Source: Paraburkholderia largidicola | Lineage (GTDB): Bacteria; Pseudomonadota; Gammaproteobacteria; Burkholderiales; Burkholderiaceae | Direction of reading: 5' to 3' | Assembly (NCBI RefSeq): GCF_013426895.1 | Contig: NZ_AP023176.1 | Location: 124,001-188,000, forward strand | Length of the DNA: 64,000 nt | Part shown: positions 19,477 through 28,465 of the stretch, one piece after another | Position numbering within the stretch: position 1 is the first letter of the stretch | Layout: every line of letters begins with the position of its first letter | Notes under the pieces: generated by a model | What the model was told of the DNA's origin: nothing | Seen by the model: only the letters and a program-made list of their open reading frames with translations | Databases searched by the model: none | Translations under genes and position numbers: made by a program

Positions 19477-20322
19477 TCAGGAAGGAAAGTCGGTGGATGC
19501 CGACAATGCTTCCCACTTTTTGGTCTCGGTCGTCACGTAAGTGTTCTTGTCCTCGATAGCCTTTAGCGTGTCGGTGCCGAGCGGCAGACGTAATGGTGGC
19601 GTTGGCGCATCGACGAGCTTCACAAGTGCCGTCGCGAGTCTTTGCGGATCACCAGGCTGATTATGGTTGATGCTGGCAGCGAGTTCACGCAGCTTGCCTG
19701 ACGTCTGCGCATAGTCGTCGATGATCTCCTTGCCGACCAGCAGCGACGACGTGTCGAGAAAATCCGTGCGGAAGAAACCCGGCTCGATCGTCGTCGCGTG
19801 AATGCCGAGCGGCTTCAGTTCGTCATGCAGGGCTTCCGTGATACCTTCAACAGCGAACTTCGTGGAGCTATAAACGCCAACCCCGGCAGCCGCGCGATAA
19901 CCGACGATCGACGATGTGTTGATCACATGCCCCGAGCGCTGCCCGCGCATGATGGGCAGCACGGCACGGGTCACGTTCAGCAGGCCGAAGACGTTGGTGT
20001 CGTACATGCGTCGCACGTCGGCGTCGCTTGATTCCTCGATAGCGGCCAGCAGGCCAAAGCCCGCGTTGTTGATCAGCACGTCGATGCGGCCGAACTTCTC
20101 GACAGCCGCTTCAACGGCGGCTTTCGCTTGCGCTTCGCTGGTCACGTCGAGTTCGACGCTCAGCAGAGCAGGTGATTCACCCAGACGCTCGACGATCGCT
20201 GCCGTATTGCGACCCGTGGCGACGACGGCATTACCATCGGCAAGCGCTGCCTGTGCGATCAGTGCGCCAAGACCACGGGACGCGCCCGTGACGAACCAGA
20301 CGCGTTTGAAGGATTTGCCCAT
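19477..20322 (-). CDS. Short-chain dehydrogenase/reductase (SDR), copy A of a gene-converted pair
   Basis: 281 residues, classical SDR: TGASRGLG nucleotide-binding motif near residue 11, NNAG near 88 and the catalytic Tyr-Lys pair in YSSTK near 155. The ATG at 20322 follows AGGAG. It is the last gene of a five-gene minus-strand operon. Positions 19679-20238 are almost identical at the DNA level to 33270-33829 in the SDR at 33174, whereas the ends differ clearly, which points to gene conversion. Substrate unknown. Confidence 0.9.
   Translation of the reverse strand: MGKSFKRVWFVTGASRGLGALIAQAALADGNAVVATGRNTAAIVERLGESPALLSVELDVTSEAQAKAAVEAAVEKFGRIDVLINNAGFGLLAAIEESSDADVRRMYDTNVFGLLNVTRAVLPIMRGQRSGHVINTSSIVGYRAAAGVGVYSSTKFAVEGITEALHDELKPLGIHATTIEPGFFRTDFLDTSSLLVGKEIIDDYAQTSGKLRELAASINHNQPGDPQRLATALVKLVDAPTPPLRLPLGTDTLKAIEDKNTYVTTETKKWEALSASTDFPS
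19679..20238 (-). repeat. Near-identical 560-bp tract, inverted partner of 33270-33829
   Basis: This is the inner part of the SDR gene. By eye I find only about four to six base differences from 33270-33829 on the other strand, with an abrupt fall in similarity on both sides. The two tracts are inverted relative to each other and about 13 kb apart. Confidence 0.75.
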
Positions 20323-20391
20323 GTGTTGCTCCTGCATTTGCGATAGAGAAGGCGGAATCGGTTTTGAGTGACAATCGGCAGAATACGGTGC

Positions 20392-21234
20392 CTAGATTCC
20401 GAGCTTGTTGGCCAGATCGACGAGATCGTCGGCGATGATGTCGATGAAGCTCTCCGGTTTGCGGTCAGCCGCATGGCCGGGTCCGAGTTCTAATGGTCGT
20501 GGAACATACGCCGTGTGAAAACCCGCCTGTTTCGACGCATGCAGATCCCACTTGTGCGCCGAAACCATCAATAGCTGATCGGGCCGAAAACCCGTGTAGT
20601 CGACGGCTGATTGATAGACCCTCGGATCGGGTTTGAAAGCGTGACTCAGTTCTCCCGTCAGGACCTCGTCAAAGGGCAGCTTGCTGTCTTTGACGAGCGC
20701 GGTCATTTGCGCCATCGACGCGTTGGTCAGCGTGGAGAGCGTGTATTTGCGGCGAAGCTGGGTGAGACCTGCCACTGAGTCCGGCCATGGCGCCATCTTT
20801 CCCCATTCGCCAAGTAGCTGATCGCGATCCGTGTCCGATAGACGGTCGCCGACGCCGCGCTTGACGAGCAGCGGCAGCAACGCTTCCCGGTAGACCTCGG
20901 TGTTCGAGATCCAGGGACGGCGACCGGCCGAGATATCGACGATGATGTCGTGCGCGCCACCGCTCCAGTCGCCGGGCAGCGTTGCCGCCCAGTCGTCGGC
21001 GAGTCCGTACTTGCGGCCGATTGCCTGCGCGCGTTGCACCACGGGATCGTAGAAGTCGAACACGGTTCCCTGCATGTCGAAGGTCAGTGCCTTGATTCCT
21101 GCCACACTGGCATTGGAGGTCGCCCAGGTTCGCATTGGCGCCATCGCAAGCAGCGCGGTCCCTGCCAGCGCGCCGAACAGTAGCGCGCGACGTGTTGAGT
21201 TCACCTTGTCGGTGTGGATTGGTTGTACGCTCAT
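20392..21234 (-). CDS. Haloacid dehalogenase type II-like hydrolase with Tat signal
   Basis: 280 residues. The N-terminus has a twin-arginine signal (STRRALLFGALAGTALLAM). The mature part is an L-2-haloacid-dehalogenase-like HAD domain: nucleophile Asp in LTFDMQGTVFD near residue 52, TLTNAS near 160, Lys in HAFKPDPRVY near 195 and SAHKWDLHASKQAGF near 225, the last resembling the dehalogenase SNxWD motif. Known haloacid dehalogenases are cytosolic, so export is unusual. It lies between two SDR genes in the operon (23 bp and 69 bp gaps). Dehalogenase activity is inferred from motifs; another small acid could be the substrate. Confidence 0.85.
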   Translation of the reverse strand: MSVQPIHTDKVNSTRRALLFGALAGTALLAMAPMRTWATSNASVAGIKALTFDMQGTVFDFYDPVVQRAQAIGRKYGLADDWAATLPGDWSGGAHDIIVDISAGRRPWISNTEVYREALLPLLVKRGVGDRLSDTDRDQLLGEWGKMAPWPDSVAGLTQLRRKYTLSTLTNASMAQMTALVKDSKLPFDEVLTGELSHAFKPDPRVYQSAVDYTGFRPDQLLMVSAHKWDLHASKQAGFHTAYVPRPLELGPGHAADRKPESFIDIIADDLVDLANKLGI

Positions 21235-21257
21235 ATCGCACCTCTTCTGCCTCGCAC

Positions 21258-22061
21258 TCAGATCGTTCGCGTCAACATCGCCTGCTCTGCGGCGACGGCC
21301 CAGTCGGCCGTGTCTTTCGGGTAGATCGTCCGGAACGGACCCGTGTTGGCAGGGATCAGCTCGACCATCTTGCCAATCATGTCGTCAGGGTCGAGGCGCA
21401 TTTCCGGTTTATCGAGCAGTGCGTCTGTTTGCGCCTTGTACGAGGCGCGACTCGTGAAATTGACGTCATCATCGAGCCAGCGATAAGCCGCCTCCACGCC
21501 GCGCTCATTGAAGCCGGTAAAGAATGGACCAGGGTTGATGGTCTGCACCTGAATGCCGAACTCCTTCAACTCTTCCTGCATCGATTCGGCGATCGACTGA
21601 ACTGCGTGCTTGGTCGCCGAGTAGGTGCCGATCATGCCAGGGCTGACAAGTCCGACAATCGACGAGATGAACACGACTTTGCCTTTGACCTGCGTTCGGA
21701 CCCAACGGCGCACCACGCGCTGCGTGAGATCCAGCAGAGCAAACACGTTCACTTCGAAATTCTGTTTGACTAGCGGCATGGGAATTTCCGCAACCGGGCC
21801 GCCCTCAGCAATGCCGGCGTTGTTCACCAGGACGTCGAAATCGAGCTTTGCCGCGTGCACGATGTCATACGGGTCGAGCATGTTGAGCTTGGTGACCGTC
21901 AGATTCGGCAGGTCCATCGCGGCTACCTTGTCGCGAAGCGCCGTGACTTGCGGCCAGGACTCGGCAGTCGCGATAACGGTATGCCCGTTTTTCGCCAGTC
22001 CAATGGCTGCGCCTTCGCCGAGACCCGAACCTGCGCCCGTGATAAGAATGGTTTTACTCAC
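21258..22061 (-). CDS. Short-chain dehydrogenase/reductase (SDR)
   Basis: 267 residues: TGAGSGLGEG near residue 8, NNAG near 84 and YSATK near 150 mark a classical SDR with intact catalytic residues. GTG 22061 follows AAAGGAG at good spacing; the ATG further upstream at 22133 would run into the transporter gene. Third gene of the minus-strand operon, 43 bp after the AEC transporter. It is not closely similar to the SDR at 19477. Substrate unknown. Confidence 0.9.
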   Translation of the reverse strand: MSKTILITGAGSGLGEGAAIGLAKNGHTVIATAESWPQVTALRDKVAAMDLPNLTVTKLNMLDPYDIVHAAKLDFDVLVNNAGIAEGGPVAEIPMPLVKQNFEVNVFALLDLTQRVVRRWVRTQVKGKVVFISSIVGLVSPGMIGTYSATKHAVQSIAESMQEELKEFGIQVQTINPGPFFTGFNERGVEAAYRWLDDDVNFTSRASYKAQTDALLDKPEMRLDPDDMIGKMVELIPANTGPFRTIYPKDTADWAVAAEQAMLTRTI

Positions 22062-22104
22062 TTGAATCGCTCCTTTCTGGAAGACGGGAAGAAAAGGTGG
22101 CCTG

Positions 22105-23115
22105 TCAGCCACCGTAGGTGTAGGACCACGCAATCGCTATCGCCAGAGTGAGCGCGGAAAACAGGGTGCTGGCGATGATGGTCGAGTTCGCTTCGCCTGA
22201 GAGGCGGTCGTAGCTATTGCCAAAAAGAATGCCGAAGAAGCCGGAGGGAAGGGCTGCCATGATGACTGCGAGCCGGGTGATGTCGGCAGATGCATTGACG
22301 GCACGGCAGATCAGGAAAGCGAGCAGTGCCTGCGCGATGTTCGAAACGCAGACTCCAAATGCAGTATTGAGCGTCAACCTGAATCTGCTCTGGGATAGAA
22401 CGACGCCTGTAACCAGCAAGCCCATGCCGCCCGCCGCAACGCCGATCTCTCGCAACGATGCCGCCGCAACGTTGGGCAAGTGCCACCCGCTCAGCGATAC
22501 GAGCATGCCGAACACGGGGGCGAGCACGATCGGTTTGGACAGCGCGTGACCGGCGGCCGTGACGATCTGTGTGAGTGCTGTCGGCTTGGGCCTGGCGCCG
22601 ACAGCGTGCCGGTGAGTTGCCGCATTGATGCTGTGCGGGTTATCCGTGGGTCTGTCCAGTTCGAGCAGCGCTAACGTCAGAGGCGAAGGCAACAACGATC
22701 CGACAGCAATGCCGACTGCTACCGTCGAAAGATGCTCTGCGCCGAACAAGGCGGTGATGACGGGAAACGCCGCGGCGGCATAGTTTGGTTGCCCGACGGC
22801 CAATGCCTGAAGCGCTGCTTCGCTCGAATTCTGTCGACGCGCCCAGCGCTGATAGACGTACCAGAGAACATAGACGCCCATCATGGTGATGCTCAGCGAT
22901 AGCAGGATCGGCCACTGCGCAATCAGGTCCGACCACTTCGACGTCGCGGTTGCGACGAACAAAGAGGCCGGGAGGCAATAACTCATCACGACGGTGTTGA
23001 GTTCCTTCACGTGAAAGTTATTGATGTGACCGGTTTTACCGGCGCCATAGCCCAACGCCATGACGAAGAAGGTCGGTGCAAGGGCGAGGGCGAGGACAGA
23101 AAGCATGGGTTTCAC
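22105..23115 (-). CDS. AEC family transporter (auxin efflux carrier type)
   Basis: 336 residues, about ten hydrophobic segments in two halves, with the family start LALAPTFFVMALGYGAGK and the conserved central PVITALFGAEHLSTVAVG region. AEC proteins move organic acids such as malate or malonate across the inner membrane. GTG 23115 is used; ATG three codons downstream is equally possible. It is 27 bp after the alpha/beta hydrolase and probably moves the substrate or product of the operon enzymes (inferred). Confidence 0.88.
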   Translation of the reverse strand: MKPMLSVLALALAPTFFVMALGYGAGKTGHINNFHVKELNTVVMSYCLPASLFVATATSKWSDLIAQWPILLSLSITMMGVYVLWYVYQRWARRQNSSEAALQALAVGQPNYAAAAFPVITALFGAEHLSTVAVGIAVGSLLPSPLTLALLELDRPTDNPHSINAATHRHAVGARPKPTALTQIVTAAGHALSKPIVLAPVFGMLVSLSGWHLPNVAAASLREIGVAAGGMGLLVTGVVLSQSRFRLTLNTAFGVCVSNIAQALLAFLICRAVNASADITRLAVIMAALPSGFFGILFGNSYDRLSGEANSTIIASTLFSALTLAIAIAWSYTYGG

Positions 23116-23142
23116 TGACGCAGATCTCGTCGTGGCAATTGA

Positions 23143-24033
23143 TCAGCGCGCGGTGTCGGCTCGCCATTCGCCGGACAGATGCGCAAAGATTTCTGCCGCG
23201 AACAACTGGGGCGCCTCTGTCGGTGAAAAATGCCCGACACCCGGCATGAACTTGAGCGAGAAATTGCTCATGAACCGATCGATCTGATCGGACCATGCAA
23301 CGGGGAAAAGCGGATCGCATTCAGGCCACAGAATCGATACAGGCTTGTCGAAGCGATCGCCGATGTCCGGCACGGTTTCCCCTGCGTAGCCCGAGACGGG
23401 ATTGCTTTCCAGGTGGCGGAACCAGGACACACTCGCGGTGAAAGCGCCCGGTGCCGAACAGCCTTTCACCATGTTGTCGAGCAGCTCGTCGGTGACCGTC
23501 GAACCGGGACCCGACCAGCCGTCGAGATGAATCTTCAGCAGCGCGCGGATAGCATCCGGGTTGCCATCGAAGACCTGTTCGACGAGCGTGGTCCGAAAGA
23601 ACGTCGCGTGCCAGAATTCGTTGACTGGTGATACTTCGAGGATGCGTCTTCCAACGCCCGGAATCGGCGGAGCGAGAACGAGCGCCGCAACCAGATCAGG
23701 CCGCTTATGTGCGACCCCCTGCACAGTGAAGCCACCGATGTCATAGCCGACGAGAATTGCGTCGGTGAGTTCGAGCTCATCCATCAATGCGATGACGGCT
23801 TTGACCTGGCCGTCTCGCGAGAAGACATCGCTGCCGTTATCGAGTTGTTTGTCGGACAGTCCAAAGCCGCGCAGATCGGGGACGATCGTCATCGCGCGGG
23901 CGGACACCAGCGCAGCGAGCCTGTCATATTCATGGCTGTCTCCCGGTGACCCGTGGATCATGACGACTGGCCTGCCTGAGCCGTTCTTGTGGTATGCGAG
24001 GCGATAGCCATCGGTGGGGCTGGTGTAGTACAT
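23143..24033 (-). CDS. Alpha/beta hydrolase with Asp nucleophile (dehalogenase/epoxide hydrolase type)
   Basis: 296 residues. The oxyanion HGSPGDSHEY motif is near residue 26, the nucleophile elbow reads GYDIGG (Asp, not Ser) near 100, and the catalytic His is in GVGHFSP near 270. An Asp nucleophile is the mark of haloalkane or haloacetate dehalogenases and epoxide hydrolases. The ATG at 24033 follows a perfect GGAGGT. First gene of the operon that also encodes a haloacid-dehalogenase-like protein, which supports, but does not prove, a role with halogenated or epoxide compounds. Confidence 0.88.
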   Translation of the reverse strand: MYYTSPTDGYRLAYHKNGSGRPVVMIHGSPGDSHEYDRLAALVSARAMTIVPDLRGFGLSDKQLDNGSDVFSRDGQVKAVIALMDELELTDAILVGYDIGGFTVQGVAHKRPDLVAALVLAPPIPGVGRRILEVSPVNEFWHATFFRTTLVEQVFDGNPDAIRALLKIHLDGWSGPGSTVTDELLDNMVKGCSAPGAFTASVSWFRHLESNPVSGYAGETVPDIGDRFDKPVSILWPECDPLFPVAWSDQIDRFMSNFSLKFMPGVGHFSPTEAPQLFAAEIFAHLSGEWRADTAR

Positions 24034-24370
24034 CGAAACCTCCAGACGTTGGGAATGTGTGCACAGAGCATCTACCCATCCGAAGTCGTGCTCAATGACG
24101 CGATGGGTTCGGTATCGCATACCTTCGTGTTACGCGTTCCCGGCAGCGCCAACCTCAACTTCCCCGAGCGGCCCACATCCGTTTGAGATCACACCAACGT
24201 ATGACAACCGATACGAAGGCGTGATCGACCGCGCGCGCCAATTCGGCTGTCATGCGGATTGAAGAGGGGATATCTCATTCGCCGCGATCCGGCGACGTAC
24301 CTCATGGGCACGCTTCGCTGGATCCGACGCGCGATAAACAAAGCCATCACATCGCAACGTGAGGTTTCAA
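24034..24370. other. Divergent intergenic region between the dehalogenase-type operon and a porin
   Basis: 337 bp that must hold the promoters for both directions. I see no gene and no clear operator palindrome. Confidence 0.5.
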
Positions 24371-25516
24371 ATGAAACGAATAGCTGTTCTCGCACTATCG
24401 GCGGTCGCAACGACTGCGGCTTACGGGCAAAGCGCTGTCACGCTTTACGGCCTGATCGACGCAGGTTTTATGTACACCAACAACGTGACGAAGGGCACTT
24501 CGCACGGCTCGCTATTTCAGGCGACCAGCGGTGAGATTAGCGGCAGCCGGTTTGGGCTTCGCGGGTCCGAAGATCTTGGTGGCGGCCTGCACGCCATCTT
24601 CGTGCTGGAAAGCGGATTCAACCTGCAAAATGGCAAGCTGTCACAGAACAGCAGGTTATTCGGCCGACAAGCGTTTGTGGGTATCAAGAGCGACATGTTC
24701 GGCACCTTGACGCTAGGACGCCAGTACGATTTCATCACCGACTTTGTCGAACCGCTGTCTGGGGTATCAGGTACTTTGGGGGACCTGGGCTTCGCGCATC
24801 CGTTTGATAACGACAACTTCGATCACTCGGTTCGCATCAACAACGCAGTTAAATACACCAGTGAAGATTATCGCGGCTTCCGGTTTGGCGGCATGTACGC
24901 CTTCTCTAACAATCAGAATTTCGCCAACAACCGTGCTTATAGCCTGGGTGCGTTTTACAGCAAAGGTCCTTTGAACATTGCAGCCGCTTACCTGCAGGTA
25001 AACGGGTCCAATTCGACCACCAGTCCCTCAGGCGCAATAGACACAGCGGAATCAGGTTCAAACGGAGTGGGCGGATTCCAGCTTGGATCGGACGTGCAAC
25101 GCACGGCGTCTGCGGCCGTCAACTACGTTTATGGGCCGATCGTTGCGGGCTTCGCGTATTCGCATAGCCAGTTTCAGAACACGCTCTCGTTCGGCTCGAA
25201 GAACGGAACAGTTCGCTTCGACAACTATGAGCTAAACGTCAAATACGCGCTCACGCACTCGGTCTCTCTGGGTGGCTCTTACACCTACACAGACGGACAC
25301 GTGACTCAAAGTACAACATTCGACGCTGATCCGAAATGGAATCAAGTCAACGTGCAGGCGGTTTATTCGTTCTCAAAGCGCACTGATGTCTACGCAGAAG
25401 CGATGTACCAGCACGTATCTGGCCATGGTTTCGTCGCGTATATCAACGGCTCTGGCGGCGCATCATCCAGCAGCAATCAGGTGGTGGGGACAGTAGGCAT
25501 GCGCACGAGGTTCTGA
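24371..25516 (+). CDS. Outer-membrane porin, Burkholderia OmpC-like (Porin_4) family
   Basis: 381 residues: signal peptide KRIAVLALSAVATTAAYG, then QSAVTLYGLIDAG, repeated beta-strand segments, and a C-terminal MRTRF ending in Phe. The ATG at 24371 is chosen over 24359 because the signal peptide begins there and GTGAGG lies upstream. It is divergent from the hydrolase operon and likely supplies its outer-membrane entry route (inferred). Confidence 0.92.
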   Translation: MKRIAVLALSAVATTAAYGQSAVTLYGLIDAGFMYTNNVTKGTSHGSLFQATSGEISGSRFGLRGSEDLGGGLHAIFVLESGFNLQNGKLSQNSRLFGRQAFVGIKSDMFGTLTLGRQYDFITDFVEPLSGVSGTLGDLGFAHPFDNDNFDHSVRINNAVKYTSEDYRGFRFGGMYAFSNNQNFANNRAYSLGAFYSKGPLNIAAAYLQVNGSNSTTSPSGAIDTAESGSNGVGGFQLGSDVQRTASAAVNYVYGPIVAGFAYSHSQFQNTLSFGSKNGTVRFDNYELNVKYALTHSVSLGGSYTYTDGHVTQSTTFDADPKWNQVNVQAVYSFSKRTDVYAEAMYQHVSGHGFVAYINGSGGASSSSNQVVGTVGMRTRF

Positions 25517-25643
25517 TGGCCCTTTATACCGTTGTCCGTTTCATTCCGCTCTGAATACTCCCGTTCGAAATTTCTTGTGTGTCATCTGATCGGATCATCC
25601 AGTTGCGTTTCCGGTCAGATCGGCACCGTGCACGAGGTTCGAT

Positions 25644-26852
25644 ATGAAATTCGCCGTTCCCCTCCTGGCTGCCGCAGCATTCGCGATGCTGACCAACGAG
25701 TTCAACATCATCGGCGTCATTCCGCTGATTGCTCACGATCTCAACGTACCCGTTTCGCAAGTCGGGTTGCTGGTCAGCGCATTCGCATTCACGGTCGCGA
25801 TCACGGGCCCCTTTCTCACGCTTGCATTGCGCCACGTCGAACGGCGGCTGCTGTTCACGAGCGTATTGGGGGTGACGGTCATTGGCGCAGCTATGGCTGC
25901 CCTTGCGCCCAACTACGCCTTTCTTGCCGTTGGGCGAGTGCTCTCCGCATTGGCGCTGCCAGTGTACTGGAGCATGGCTACATCGACTGCGGCGAAAATT
26001 GCGGGGCCGGCCAAAGCGGGGAGCGCGATAGCGACAGTGTTTTCAGGCGTCGCCGTGGCAAGTGTGGTGGGCTCGCCAATAACGACGATCCTGGCGGACG
26101 AGTTTGGATGGCGAATGGCATTCGCTGCAGGAGGCGCAATCTGCGCATGCATAGCGTTGCTGATCTGGTTTTTCTTTCCCCGGATCACTATTGATCCAGA
26201 CGAGACACGGGCCTCCGCACTCAAGATCCTGACCTGTCCGCTCATTCTGATCAATCTTGTAATGTCTCTGCTCGCATTGACCGCGATGTTCACGTCTTAC
26301 ACCTACCTCGCCGATGTGCTGACCAGACTCGGACACTTCACAGTCGCATCGACCGGCTGGATTTTGATGGGGTTTGGCGTCGCGGGTATCGTCGGTAACG
26401 CGATTGCAGGGCGATTTGTCGATTCAAACCCTTTGCGTTCAGCGGTAGTTGCTATCGTCGTCGCGGCTGTTTCGATGGCCGCCTTCCCTGGCCTGCTCGG
26501 TAACCGCGTGGTAGCGATGACGACGCTTGCCATCTGGGGCGCAGCGCATGCGGCCGGCTTCGTGACGAATCACGTTCGAACGATTCGCTCGGCTCCCGCT
26601 GCATTGCAGGACCTGACGGCGTCGCTCAATGTCTCGATCTTCAATGCCGGAATTGGATTGGGGGCTGTCGTCGGCGGCAAAGTGATCGATGCGGCTGGTT
26701 TGCAGGAGGTTGGCGTTGCGGGAGCATTGAGCGGAGTACTGGCGCTCGTTGTCGCCGGAATTATCGTGTTGTCGACTAAACGTTTTGAGGCTGCTTATCC
26801 GATACGAGGTGATCAACGGAATCGTCCAACTCCTAAGGGGTGCGGTCTTTGA
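25644..26852 (+). CDS. MFS transporter, DHA1/AraJ-like exporter
   Basis: 402 residues, about twelve membrane spans. The N-terminal LLAAAAFAMLTNEFNIIGVIP segment and the VGLLVSAFAFTVAITGP motif A region are typical of sugar-efflux and drug-efflux members of the DHA1 group. GAGG lies 8 nt before the ATG. It stands alone, about 130 bp after the porin and 180 bp before the epoxide-hydrolase-like gene. Function as an exporter of small toxic molecules is inferred from the family. Confidence 0.88.
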   Translation: MKFAVPLLAAAAFAMLTNEFNIIGVIPLIAHDLNVPVSQVGLLVSAFAFTVAITGPFLTLALRHVERRLLFTSVLGVTVIGAAMAALAPNYAFLAVGRVLSALALPVYWSMATSTAAKIAGPAKAGSAIATVFSGVAVASVVGSPITTILADEFGWRMAFAAGGAICACIALLIWFFFPRITIDPDETRASALKILTCPLILINLVMSLLALTAMFTSYTYLADVLTRLGHFTVASTGWILMGFGVAGIVGNAIAGRFVDSNPLRSAVVAIVVAAVSMAAFPGLLGNRVVAMTTLAIWGAAHAAGFVTNHVRTIRSAPAALQDLTASLNVSIFNAGIGLGAVVGGKVIDAAGLQEVGVAGALSGVLALVVAGIIVLSTKRFEAAYPIRGDQRNRPTPKGCGL

Positions 26853-27028
26853 GTACGCCGCTCTGTCAAAGCGAAGCATTAGCTTGTGTTGCCTTTGATA
26901 GAGAAGAGTCGTGCGTCGTGCTACGTAGTACCTTCGTATGCCGCATCGAGCCCATGGGGTGATTGAGTATGTGATCCGATGGGCGGACTATGAAGACTCA
27001 GGTTATCGATTCCGTCGAGGAGCATGGA

Positions 27029-27931
27029 ATGCAAAGAGTCCACCACAGCATGTTCGAGCGCGAAGGTGTTCGAATCCACTATGTCACCGCAGGCACACCT
27101 CCGGGCAAGAGCGATAACGACCGCACGATAGTGTTGCTGCACGGATGGCCTCAGACATGGTGGGAATGGCGTCACGTCATGGAGCCTTTGTGCAACGACG
27201 GCTGGTTCGTCGTTGCACCGGACTATCGCGGCGCCGGAGGGTCTTCGAAACCCGCAAGCGGTTATGACAAGCAGACGATGGCGGCAGACATCCGGGCGTT
27301 GCTCCTTCATCTCGGCGTAACGAATCCGATCACGCTCGTCAGTCACGATCTGGGAATGCTGGTCGGATACGCGTTCGCAACGCTCTATCCAGATGATGTC
27401 GAGCGCCTCGTACTGATGGAAGCGCCGATCCCCGGCACCAAGGCATTTCAGAGCGTGGCAACGACCCGTTTCAGCGAGGCAAAGCTTTGGCATTTTCATC
27501 TTCATGGCGCAGCAGACAACGTTGCCGAGATGCTGATCGCTGGCAGCGAGTTTTCCTATCTTCGCTCCTTCTATGTGCGACTGAGTTCAAATCCCGACGC
27601 TATTTCACTGTCCGACGTACAGAGATATGTTGCCGACTACACCTCGCCGGGAGCAATGCGAGCTGGCCTTGAACTCTATCGTGCGTTCGGGAAGGACGAG
27701 GATGACAACCGGCGGATGCTGTCGGAGAAGGGGAGACTGAAGATGCCGGTACTCGGTCTGGGTGGGACGGCGAGTTTCTTCCTGCCACTCGCAGAAGAGA
27801 TGCTTTTGGAAGTTGCTGAAAATGTATCGGTCAGAGCGATCGAAGACTCTGGCCACTGGATCGCAGAGGAACAGCCGGACACGTTCTTGCGCGAGCTACG
27901 CAGATTCATCCAGGAAACTGACGGGAAATAA
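27029..27931 (+). CDS. Alpha/beta hydrolase, epoxide hydrolase-like
   Basis: 300 residues. HGWPQTWWEWR near residue 40 supplies the oxyanion HGxP motif, SHDLG near 110 gives an Asp nucleophile, and DSGHW near 275 the catalytic His. This set is characteristic of epoxide hydrolases and haloalkane dehalogenases. The ATG at 27029 is preferred because GAGGAG lies 6 nt upstream; the open frame starts 13 codons earlier at 26990. It is about 30% like the hydrolase at 23143 by eye, so not a recent duplicate. Confidence 0.87.
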   Translation: MQRVHHSMFEREGVRIHYVTAGTPPGKSDNDRTIVLLHGWPQTWWEWRHVMEPLCNDGWFVVAPDYRGAGGSSKPASGYDKQTMAADIRALLLHLGVTNPITLVSHDLGMLVGYAFATLYPDDVERLVLMEAPIPGTKAFQSVATTRFSEAKLWHFHLHGAADNVAEMLIAGSEFSYLRSFYVRLSSNPDAISLSDVQRYVADYTSPGAMRAGLELYRAFGKDEDDNRRMLSEKGRLKMPVLGLGGTASFFLPLAEEMLLEVAENVSVRAIEDSGHWIAEEQPDTFLRELRRFIQETDGK

Positions 27932-28082
27932 CTGGCCCCGGGCTCAGGCCCTGGGCCACGCGGCGGCGTCCCGTCGATATCGGTTTGCCAGGAGCGGTTC
28001 ACCGATTCAATTCGCCGCCGGGTCTTTATCGAAAGGCAATCGCCCTTGCTTCATTCACCATGATTTATGAAAGGAGTCTGAC

Positions 28083-28373
28083 ATGATCATCCTCAACGTG
28101 TTCTTCAAGGTTAAAGAAGATTCAAAGCGGAATTTCCTGGGCCTGCTTGAAAATATGGTTGTTGAATCGAACAAAGAAGATGGGTGTATTTACTACGAAC
28201 TCTGGATTGACGCTAAAAATCCAGATCATTATTCACTGATCGAACACTGGAGAGATCAGGCGACGCTGACCGATCACGGAAAAACATCGCATTGGATTCA
28301 TTTTAACGATACGGTGAATAACTATCTGGAAGAGAAATACGACGAACATCACTACACCGAAATCCCCTTCTAA
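28083..28373 (+). CDS. Antibiotic biosynthesis monooxygenase (ABM) family protein
   Basis: 96 residues of the dimeric alpha+beta barrel ABM/quinol monooxygenase fold: the start IILNVFFKVKEDSK, the EDGCIYYELW strand and the IEHWRDQATLTDH helix are typical. Such small cofactor-free proteins oxidise quinols or detoxify quinones. AAAGGAG precedes the ATG. Its codons are visibly richer in A and T than those of its neighbours, which suggests recent acquisition. Confidence 0.88.
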   Translation: MIILNVFFKVKEDSKRNFLGLLENMVVESNKEDGCIYYELWIDAKNPDHYSLIEHWRDQATLTDHGKTSHWIHFNDTVNNYLEEKYDEHHYTEIPF

Positions 28374-28465
28374 GTATTTCATTCTGGCGTCGGTTTCCAC
28401 TGGGCACCGCCGGTCAGCGAAGGGTGGTCACGTAATCGAACCGTCCAGGTTCCAGGTGAACTGTC

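Noticed and set aside
27934..27957. GC-rich hairpin after the epoxide-hydrolase-like gene
   Set aside because: The stem is good (9 of 10 pairs) but no T-run follows, so a rho-independent terminator is not supported.
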